Of a stretch of DNA of 64,000 bases, positions 55,500 to 64,000 are shown one piece after another. A program made the translations under genes and the position numbers. Origin of the DNA: Argyresthia goedartella. Lineage: Eukaryota; Arthropoda; Insecta; Lepidoptera; Argyresthiidae. Position 1 is the stretch's first letter. Every line of letters starts with the position of its first letter. The stretch lies in contig OX463835.1 of assembly GCA_949825045.1 (NCBI GenBank), positions 20,043,201-20,107,200 of the forward strand, in the 5' to 3' direction. A model generated the notes under the pieces. It saw nothing but the letters and a program-made list of their open reading frames with translations, was not told the origin of the DNA and ran no database searches.

Positions 55500-56009
55500 T
55501 TGTGCTGAACTTTATTGTAATAAATAATTAGGTTACACTACAGACACTATTAGTAGTGTATGTGATTGATACATAATGAAGGGCATTAAACTCGATATTG
55601 AAATTAAAACTCGAGAGTGGGTTTATGCAACGAACCGAAGGCGAGTTTCATAATAATATCAGTTTCATAATAATTGTGTACAGTTACATACACTAGTTTA
55701 TCTACACACATATCATAAGCTCTCTTTGATGTCTTCAGGAACCGCATTTTCGACCGGCATGGTGGCATAGATCATTGCTCTGCAATTGTTTAGCTTGTTC
55801 AGTAGTACCAACTTCACAGACAAACTAGGGGCGGCACACAGGCGGGCTTCGGTGTTCGAAATTTGAATGTCATAACGTCGAAATATTATTACATAATGTA
55901 TCAATATTCAAATAAGAAATGAGTTTTTACCAAGTGGTATATCATTATCCTGGTCGTAACGTGCGGTTTTTGGACGCAGTAAAGATGGTAAACCCTAGGT
56001 GTAGATAAA
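55500..56009. other. Unassigned intergenic DNA
   Basis: 55690-55990 shows a TCATAAACCCTC-like / CGTAACGTGCGGTTTT context also near 12360-12420 in inverse, so part is a dispersed repeat. Confidence 0.4.
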
Positions 56010-56280
56010 ATATTTTACAAACAAAAATAGAAAATAATGTACAAAAGTGAGCTTATCTCTAACAAGAGATTTTTACCTAGGATGGACAGGATATTCCATG
56101 CAATTTAATTTTTTTACATTTACCCATACATATAGGATACCCGGTGCCGTGTGACGTCATACACGTAGAAACATCCGAGGCTGGTGTTTTTTTTCGCCCC
56201 AGCTGCTATTCAAACCCGGGACCTCTCGCGTGGGAGTTGGAGGCAGGAGCTGGACCGTAGAGCCACAGAGGTCGTCCTAC
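56010..56280 (-). mobile_element. tRNA-type SINE with LINE-like 3' end (family 3)
   Basis: On the minus strand: head with TGGCTCTACGG and GGTCCCGGGTTTGAATAGC (B box), core-like CCGGGTATCCTATATG, then CCTGTCCATCCTAGGTA, hairpin ATCTCTTGTTAGAGAT and GATAAGCTCAC. The last part matches the LINE end at 51345-51400. Confidence 0.85.
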
Positions 56281-56289
56281 TAAATACTT

Positions 56290-56920
56290 GTTTATATTTA
56301 CCTTATTTATGAGTCGTTTCTTATTCCATCATTCGCCCATCTTCGTCCTCGCCGCCCGCCCAAACTTGTCAGCTCTCGCGCCTCAGGGCGGCCAATTAGC
56401 AATCAAGGGCGGGGTCATTGTTGCGCAGGGACGGACCTAGGGGGGTGGGGGCAAGGTTTGGAGTGGAAAATGGAAATAAAAATGTAGAGACGATATTACG
56501 GTATCACTGAACTCAAACTGAATAGGGAAAGATAAAAAGGGGCCAGCACCGAACATCTTGGAAATTTTACAAAAATTAGCGGACCGCGTCTGTTATTGGA
56601 TATTGCAGCAGTCTGCAAATGTTGCCTTCATTTTTTCTTCATTAAATTGCGAAGCGATATAAGTAATTTAAAACTTCTTCAAACTTCAAACTTCAATTTT
56701 TTTATTCAAAATAATTCTTACGAACACTTTTCTAAAGTAATTTGAATGCAAGAATGCATACTTAATGCAAGAAAAACTACTACTGCTTCGGTAAGTGTTT
56801 TGTTTTCTTTCTTTGGCTTCAAACTAATCATTTGTATTCAATTCGAAATAAGGAAGTGTAAAAAAAAAGTTTTAAACCATTCTTTATGTTGACATACTCC
56901 TATTCTCACATTATTTTCTT
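56290..56920. other. Unassigned intergenic DNA
   Basis: 56420-56470 has a GGACGGACCTAGGGGGG-type stretch. No gene. Confidence 0.35.
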
Positions 56921-58944
56921 CCTAACAAGTTTTACTTCACATTCTCCCCCTGGCTCTGCCTTTCTTCCTAAGAAGTTTTACTTCACATCCTCCCCCTGGC
57001 TCTGCTCTTCCTCCTAAGAAGTCTTACTTCACATCCTCCCCCTGGTTCTGCTCTTCTTCCTAAGAAGTTTTACTTCACATCCTCCCCCTGGCTCTGCTCT
57101 TCCTCCTAAGAAGTCTTACTTCACATCCTCCCCCTGGCTTTGCTTTTCTTCCTAATAAGTTTTACTTCACATCCTCCCCCTGGCTCTGCTCTTCTTCCTA
57201 AGAAGTTTTACTTCACATCCTCCCCCTGGCTCTGCTCTTCCTCCTAAGAAGTCTTACTTCACATCCTCCCCCTGGCTTTGCTTTTCTTCCTAATAAGTTT
57301 TACTTCACATCCTCGCCCTGGCTCTGCTCTTCTTCCTAAGAAGTTTTACTTCACATCCTCCCCCTGGCTCTGCTCTTCCTCCTAAGAAGTCTTACTTCAC
57401 ATCCTCCCCCTGGCTATGCTTTTCTTCCTAATAAGTTTTACTTCACATCCTCCCCCTGGCTCTGCTCTTCTTCCTAAGAAGTTTTACTTCACATCCTCCC
57501 CCTGGCTCTGCTCTTCCTCCTAAGAAGTCTTACTTCACATCCTCCCCCTGGCTTTGCTTTTCTTCCTAATAAGTTTTACTTCACATCCTCCCCCTGGCTC
57601 TGCTCTTCTTCCTAAGAAGTTTTACTTCACATCCTCCCCCTGGCTCTGCTCTTCCTCCTAAGAAGTCTTACTTCACATCCTCCCCCTGGCTTTGCTTTTC
57701 TTCCTAATAAGTTTTACTTCACATCCTCCCCCTGGCTCTGCTCTTCTTCCTAAGAAGTTTTACTTCACATCCTCCCCCTGGCTCTGCTCTTCCTCCTAAG
57801 AAGTTTTACTTCACATCCTCCCCCTGGTTCTGCTCTTCCTCCTAAGAAGTCTTACTTCACATCCTCCCCCTGGCTTTGCTTTTCTTCCTAATAAGTTTTA
57901 CTTCACATCCTCGCCCTGGCTTTGCTTTTCTTCCTAATAAGTTTTACTTCACATCCTCGCCCTGGCTTTGCTTTTCTTCCTAATAAGTCTTACTTCACAT
58001 CCTCCCCCTGGCTTTGCTCTTCTTCCTAATAAGTTTTACTTCACATCCTCGCCCTGGCTTTGCTCTTCTTCCTAATAAGTTTTACTTCACATCCTCGCCC
58101 TGGCTTTGCTTTTCTTCCTAATAAGTCTTACTTCACATCCTCCCCCTGGCTCTGCTCTTCCTCCTAAGAAGTCTTACTTCACATCCTCCCCCTGGCTATG
58201 CTTTTCTTCCTAATAAGTTTTACTTCACATCCTCCCCCTGGCTCTGCTCTTCTTCCTAAGAAGTTTTACTTCACATCCTCCCCCTGGCTCTGCTCTTCCT
58301 CCTAAGAAGTCTTACTTCACATCCTCCCCCTGGCTTTGCTTTTCTTCCTAATAAGTTTTACTTCACATCCTCCCCCTGGCTCTGCTCTTCTTCCTAAGAA
58401 GTTTTACTTCACATCCTCCCCCTGGCTCTGCTCTTCCTCCTAAGAAGTCTTACTTCACATCCTCCCCCTGGCTTTGCTCTTCTTCCTAAGAAGTCTTACT
58501 TCACATCCTCCCCCTGGCTTTGCTCTTCTTCCTAATAAGTCTTACTTCACATCCTCCCCCTGGCTTTGCTCTTCTTCCTAAGAAGTCTTACTTCACATCC
58601 TCCCCCTGGCTTTGCTCTTCTTCCTAAGAAGTCTTACTTCACATCCTCCCCCTGGCTTTGCTCTTCTTCCTAATAAGTCTTACTTCACATCCTCCCCCTG
58701 GCTTTGCTCTTCTTCCTAATAAGTCTTACTTCACATCCTCCCCCTGGCTTTGCTCTTCTTCCTAATAAGTCTTACTTCACATCCTCCCCCTGGCTTTGCT
58801 CTTCTTCCTAATAAGTCTTACTTCACATCCTCCCCCTGGCTTTGCTCTTCTTCCTAAGAAGTTTTACTTCACATCCTCCCCCTGGCTCTGCTCTTCTTCC
58901 TAAGAAGTTTTACTTCACATCCTCCCCCTAGGTCTGCTTTTCTT
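56921..58944. repeat. 46-bp minisatellite, about 44 units
   Basis: Each unit has CCTAAGAAGT, TTTACTTCACATCC, TCCCCCTGGCT and TGCTCTTCTT. Three unit types alternate in a 138-bp higher-order repeat in the first two thirds; the last third is more uniform. Confidence 0.97.
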
Positions 58945-58964
58945 CTTCATCTTCTTTTTATTTA

Positions 58965-59175
58965 ATGGCGTGCCAACCTCTTTTGACGTCAATTTTGCCA
59001 GTGTCAAGTCAAGTTCAATTGAAAGACAATTAGGTGAGGCTCTCTCTCGACAACCTGAAAATTAAGGTCTTTAGAATAATTTGTTGCTCCTTAGCACTAA
59101 ACACTTAACACTACCCAGGGAGAACGTACAGGGCTGTGAGATCCAAGTATTTCCTGCGAACGCGAGCATCTGTTT
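58965..59175 (+). repeat. Dispersed repeat shared with 39708-39905
   Basis: It directly follows the minisatellite and aligns over about 200 bp with the earlier copy. Confidence 0.7.
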
Positions 59176-60852
59176 TATTGGCAGAAGCCATATTTAAAAA
59201 CTACACGGCCCTTGTCATTCCCACAACTGAGACGAATCTAAGGACTTCTCATAAAATTATGTTAAAATTAGTTTGGGCTAACGAAATGTTCTTACGTGCA
59301 GAAATACGCTAAAACATTACCCTATTTCTGGCGCAGTCCATTCCACAACTCCGCTACAGCCCACTCAACGTTGATTGCTACAAAATGGCTGCAAGTAGCT
59401 GCTAGTATAGCGTCGACACGCCGGTTTGCGAGTTGTTTAAACAAAGCGCATCAATCACACCGACCCGCCTAGCTGAGCTGTAGCTATAGCCCGGACTTTG
59501 GCGGTAGCCCGGAATTGCAGATCCCCTCTGTTCTGTGTCTGTCAAATAGCTTTCAAAAACTGTTGGCCATCTTCTAATTAAAGTTGACCAATCAGAATGC
59601 GGATATTTCACACGAACTGTCATTTAAGGCGCTGCCTCGTCCGTGCAAAGGTCCCCGTTACTCCAGGCGGAAAGACCCGCAGTGTGAGAGGGACGGCATC
59701 GGGGAAAAATGAAAAAACGTAGCGCTAAACCACAGAAAAATTGTTTAAAAATAAACTACGCCATTTAGGAGATTTTGCGAATACATAATAACTACATTTT
59801 GAACGCAGTTTCACAGTGAAATTAGTTAGTATTTCAGAATTAAAGGAAAAAATACAACAATTTAGAGGTGTTTCGTAATTAAATTCTATCGAGAAAATTT
59901 CATCCAATCGCGTTTCCCTTTAGTGAAAATCTTAATAAAGTACTCAATAAACGTTAACCCAAAAATCTAATCTGTAAATGACTTCATGGTGGAGTAATAG
60001 AATTCGAAAAAAACCCCATTTTTTTTCATATCACCTTAATGCGATTGTAATATAAATGTATTCGGGATATGGGGGTCTTTGGGTATCCAAGCTTACTACA
60101 TTTTTTTTCACTAATAATCATGTTGAATCCCGCCCAGTAATCTGCCCAGAACAAAGTGCCACGCAAAAACGAGTAGTGAATAAATTGGCACGCATCTTAG
60201 CTGTGCCTGTGGGGAAAGACGTGATTTGTTGTAATATTTTTGGTGACTCTTGAGCGAATTTCTCCAGAGCATTTTTCTGCGGTGGTGCTGAAATTCGGGG
60301 GGTAAAATGCGTGTTTTATTGAGACCCTTTTTTACGGTCAAAGCCTCCTCCTATCAGGCCAGATATATATATTTTTAAAGTAATTTGATAAATAAATAAT
60401 AAGAAATAAAATACCTTGTGGTGCGTCCAGAAACCTTTAAGGTGGATATTTCTGACATACATACAAAGGTATAAATTTAAAACAAAACATTACAGTTATA
60501 ATAAGCATTCACGGCGCAATCCAATGATAGTTTTGTTGTCATATTTGGCTTCGTAACTACTCCAGGATCTTTTCGAAAAGACGTCCGCACATAAACAGAG
60601 TTTTTGGTATATTTTGGTGGTATTCATAAAACACCCCATAGATCATTCGTTATTGAATAAGACTGATCCGAGACCCTGCCAATCATTTCATTCAAATGAC
60701 AGCTCTTATGCAATCGGGAAGGAAATGTGTAAATTTATCCCATTAAAAAAATAGTTCATTAGTGTCACGAAAAAATAAATCACCAAAATTTCAGATTGTG
60801 GAAATCTTTTGTCGAAATCGAATTTTTAGCCTGAAGTTCATAATTTATTTTG
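59176..60852. other. Unassigned intergenic DNA
   Basis: 59400-59720 is GC-richer with a CCAAT motif (TTGACCAATCAGAATGC) and could be regulatory. I recognise no gene in the rest. Confidence 0.35.
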
Positions 60853-61207
60853 GCAACATATATAAATAACCACCAAAATAATATTTTCCTACCCAAAATG
60901 GGTAAATGCTACCCAAAATGGGTAAATGATCACCAAAAGTTGCAGAAAACATCAGGGTAAAATAGTGCGGCAGCTTAGGTGAAGGGTAAAGGGGGTGAGC
61001 GAAGCGAAGCCCCCTTTACCCTTCATGTTAGGTTGAACATGTAAGAACAACAAAAAATACTTAAAACATAAAGTTAAGCACACAAAAATAAAAAGAAGTT
61101 TGGTGATCATTTATCCAAACACAATTTGATGATCGTTTACTAATTCTGGCGGTCGTTTCAAATTTATTGGTGGTATAGGTGCTGCGTTTTAGGTGATCGT
61201 TTAAACA
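60853..61207 (-). mobile_element. GATCACC-TIR MITE (inverted)
   Basis: AACCACCAAAATAATATTTT at one end and GTTTTAGGTGATCGTTTAAA at the other; the cassette GTGAGCGAAGCGAAGCCCCC lies inside. ACCCAAAATGGGTAAATG is doubled. Confidence 0.88.
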
Positions 61208-61639
61208 TAAGCCATTTATTTTGCCACATGCATGACTTGTTGATAATTGTTATTTTAGTTTTCCAGTTCTCAAAAATCAAATACAAGTTTCTGACTTGAA
61301 GATGCCTATTGTTGCCTATGCATTCGGCATCCCAGTAACAACACACAAGACGTAGACAGAGACGCATGATTTCCTCTCTCGCTCTGACGTACGAGTCTCG
61401 AATATGGAATGAGTGCGTTTTTCCCGCGCAATTTATACTGTATCCTCCCTCTTACTTAGAGGCGGATCGTGTAGGGTGGCTGCGTCTTGGGAAAAAAATG
61501 GAACTCTGAAATTGTCATTTTTCTTCTCAGAAATATGAAATTGAGATGCAGCCGGATCTATATAAGGGGATGGAACCTTTTTGGTATAGACACCCACCGG
61601 AATCCGGTTTTTGGTCTCTCTTAATTTATGGTATTATGT

Positions 61640-62780
61640 ACGGTTTTATGGTGGAGAAATTGACTAACATAGTGTTGTTTGCTGATGATACTTCACTGGT
61701 CTTCAAAATTGAAAGACAAAAAGAAGATTTTGATGATGTCAATAGAGTATTATCTTTAACCTTGAATTGGTTCACAGTTAACAATTTATTGTTAAATGCT
61801 GGTAAAACCAAATGTATCAAATTCTCACTTCCAAATGTCAGGCAAGTTGGGACCAGTTTAGTGTTGGACAGCAATACGTAAGAATTAGTAAATGACACGA
61901 AGTTTCTTGGAATAACCATTGATAACAAATTGCAGTGGGGACCCCACATAGAAAAATTGGCGGGTAAATTAAGTTCTGCGGCTTACGCTGTTAGGAACAT
62001 CAGACAAAACACGGATGTGGCTACATCTAGGCTAGTATATTTTAGTTACTTTCATAGTGTCATGTCCTATGGTATCTTGTTGTGGGGGAAAGCAGCGGAT
62101 ATTCAAACTATTTTTATTTTACAGAAAAGAGCTATTCGAGCAATTTATATTTTAAATCGCACAGACTCCTTAAGACAGCTTTTTAAAGAAATTGACATAC
62201 TAACTGTAGCTAGTCAATTTATTTTCAAAATATAATGTATGTACGAAAGAACCTTACAAAATTTTCCAAACTTAGCGATAGCTGTAATGTTAACCTAAGA
62301 AATAATCACAGACTACTTGCGCCCCGGTTTAGACTCGCGAAGGTTAGCAATTCTTTCAAGGGTCAATGCATTCTCTACTACAACAAGATACCTCTGGAGA
62401 TCTTGAAATTGCCATTTGAGCAATTTAAAATCCATGTTAAAGCGACTTTGTCGAAAAAGGGATATTACAATGTTCAAGATTACTTAAATGATGGGTCTGT
62501 ATGGGGTTAATCTGGCTCCCGCTCAACACAGACCTTGCTGTTAATAATTTTGTAATTATTTATTCCTGCTTATTAATTATGATAATGACTTAATATTATA
62601 CTTTGTATTAGTTAAGCATAAGCAATTTTTAAAAAGAGATCTAAAAATCAATCTGTGGGAGTTTCTACGCCCTTCATCTCCCACAGTGGTCCAATGTAGA
62701 GAAGTGGCAAAAAATGACGATTGCTAAGTATATGTAAATATCTACAGTAATAAAGAAATTTGGAATTTTGGAATTTTGGT
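61640..62780 (+). pseudogene. 5'-truncated Jockey-like LINE
   Basis: The active site [13 protein letters not shown] near 61675 opens the copy; then [56 protein letters not shown]. Stops at about 61880 and 62233 and small shifts break it. The last 91 residues (62235-62510) include SFKGQCILYYNKIP and KKGYYNVQDYL. The 3' UTR carries the 34-nt hairpin (62653-62686), AATAAAGAAATTTGG and a TGGAATTT tail. Related fragments lie at 42825 and 33597. Confidence 0.92.
62653..62686 (+). promoter_or_regulatory. LINE 3' hairpin, copy C
   Basis: Stem CTGTGGGAG with CTCCCACAG (9 bp); loop TTTCTACGCCCTTCAT. 34 nt in all, 142 nt after the stop codon. Confidence 0.82.
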
Positions 62781-63094
62781 TAAATACAGGATACAAGTTT
62801 CTAACAAACTAAAATGACATTTAATGGTAGGTACCCTCCATAAGGTGTCAGGTTAAAGGGGTTGTTAGGGATATAATTTCGAAGAACTTTTACTATGATA
62901 GCGATTTGATCTGAGCTACTTCGTTTTTTCAGTTCACCAAACATTTTGGGCTTGGCGATCAGCTGATTTGTATGTAGAAGTGAAAAATAATGTTGCTCTG
63001 AATACATCAGTTTCATAATGAAAGTCGTCCATAATGAAGTCCCTGAGCACCTCCTAAAATTTGACTACACTTATCTGTCACATCCCGTATTTTG

Positions 63095-63436
63095 TTATGG
63101 CTTATGTTTAAACGATCACCAAAAACGCACCTATTTTACAACCAATAAATTCGAAACGACCGCCAGAATGAGTAAACTACCACCAAATTGTATTTGGATA
63201 AATGATCACCAAACTTCTTTTCATGTTTTGTGTACTCAAGCTTATGTTTTAAGTATTTTTTTTGTTCTTACATGTTCAACCTAACACGAAGAATAAAGGG
63301 GGCTTCGCTACGCTCACCTCCTAAGCTACTGCAGTATTTTGCCCGGATATTTTCTGCAACTTTTGATGATGATTTTCCCAAATTGGGTAGCATTTACCCA
63401 TTTTGGGTAGGAAAAATATATTTTGGTGATCATTAT
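63095..63436 (+). mobile_element. GATCACC-TIR MITE
   Basis: TTTAAACGATCACCAAAAAC start and ATATTTTGGTGATCATT end, about 340 bp; the cleanest copy of the family. Confidence 0.9.
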
Positions 63437-63595
63437 ATAAGGTGACTGTAAAATAGCCATCAATACTTTGGGGATTCATTCCCGGAAGGAAGTTTTTTTT
63501 TCATTTGCGACCATATGTTTCTTGGGGAAAGTTGTTCATAATGATGGCCACCATCATTCCCCAAAGTATTGATCGCTATTGTACAGTCACCTTAT
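63437..63595. mobile_element. 159-bp palindromic element
   Basis: ATAAGGTGACTGTAAAATAG and CTATTGTACAGTCACCTTAT are inverted, extending to ATCAATACTTTGGGGA. Its right half is the start of the repeat at 63549. Confidence 0.85.
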
Positions 63596-63940
63596 ATTTG
63601 TTACCTTGTGTTATTTTCCGAGCATTCCTGGTCACCCTACACCAAGGCCCGACTGAAGGCAAGGGGGGCGGGGGGGCTGCCCCCTTCCCCCCCCCCCACC
63701 CCACCCCCCCCCTCTCCTGCTTAATTTATTGCTGTAAGCGATCTGTTACCGACAAGTTTCATGTTCGCAAGAACGCTGCGTAATTCGCTACGTAATTTCC
63801 GAAATGGTCCTTAGTCAAAAATAGATAACTTTCTATGAACTATCAAAGCCGTAAGTGGTAGGCGGTTTTTATTTTATGAAAATACAAGCATGTGACGTCA
63901 TATTCAAATAATTTTTACACAAAATTTAGTTTATTAAAAA
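63549..63940 (+). repeat. Dispersed repeat, second copy of 34797-35185
   Basis: Near-identical to the copy in Rab intron 2, including GCATTCCTGGTCACCCTACA and AAATAGATAACTTTCTATGA. It runs into a GGGTTCCGTACC-family repeat at both sites. Confidence 0.9.
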
Positions 63941-64000
63941 AAAACGGTCAAGTGCGAGTCTCACTCGCGCACGAAGGGTTCCGTACCACCGTACAATGGT
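63941..64000 (-). repeat. GGGTTCCGTACC-family repeat, cut by window end
   Basis: AGTGCGAGTCTCACTCGCGC and GGTTCCGTACCACCGTACAA. Confidence 0.85.

Noticed and set aside
56921..58944. CRISPR-like or coding repeat array
   Set aside because: Units are contiguous and no frame is open across them (TAAGAAG and TAATAAG stops recur).

Overview
This window looks like genomic DNA of a moth or butterfly (Lepidoptera). The evidence is AT-rich sequence full of short interspersed repeats that begin with AGGGTTCCGTACC, tRNA-type SINEs, a Helitron of the type ending in CTAGT, and many mariner and non-LTR copies. There are no bacterial-type operons, rRNA genes or CRISPR arrays. Species is not determinable from the sequence alone.

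One host gene is well supported: a Rab-family small GTPase on the minus strand. I assembled it by hand from splice sites, reading frame and GTPase motifs. It has seven coding exons: 41740-41782, 36796-36923, 34626-34768, 22442-22508, 15919-15996, 12134-12242 and 3565-3671. Together they give 675 bp, or 224 residues plus stop, with every phase matching and every intron GT-AG. All five G boxes and a C-terminal Cys-Cys are present. The gene spans about 38.2 kb, so about 98% of the locus between start and stop codons is intron, and those introns are built largely from transposable elements.

Layout. 1-3564 is downstream of the Rab stop: a 20-bp tandem repeat, a long-TIR foldback element and unassigned DNA. 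Intron 6 (3672-12133) holds a foldback MITE, two inverted copies of an unknown 0.75-kb repeat, a Helitron and three Jockey-like LINE fragments. Intron 5 (12243-15918) contains a complete mariner-type element whose transposase has DD41D spacing and whose terminal inverted repeats exceed 500 bp. Intron 4 (15997-22441) carries SINEs, a BEL/Pao gag relic, a TIR element with a nested LINE tail, and an N-truncated maT (DD37D) transposase. Intron 3 (22509-34625) holds a non-LTR element with a restriction-like endonuclease motif and, beside it, a 7.64-kb Ty3/gypsy errantivirus with env, nearly identical LTRs and broken reading frames. Introns 2 and 1 (34769-41739) carry SINEs, MITEs and RTE-type fragments. 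From 41783 to 64000 I found no confident host gene. That part holds a TTAGG-core palindromic element, several LINE and LTR fragments, and a 2-kb minisatellite of 46-bp units arranged in 138-bp higher-order repeats.

The observations most worth following are: a 34-nt hairpin kept in the 3' region of several diverged LINE families with different but complementary stems; SINE families that share a core, one of them also sharing a 3' end with a LINE; the long-TIR DD41D element; and transposable elements inserted within a few bases of Rab splice sites.
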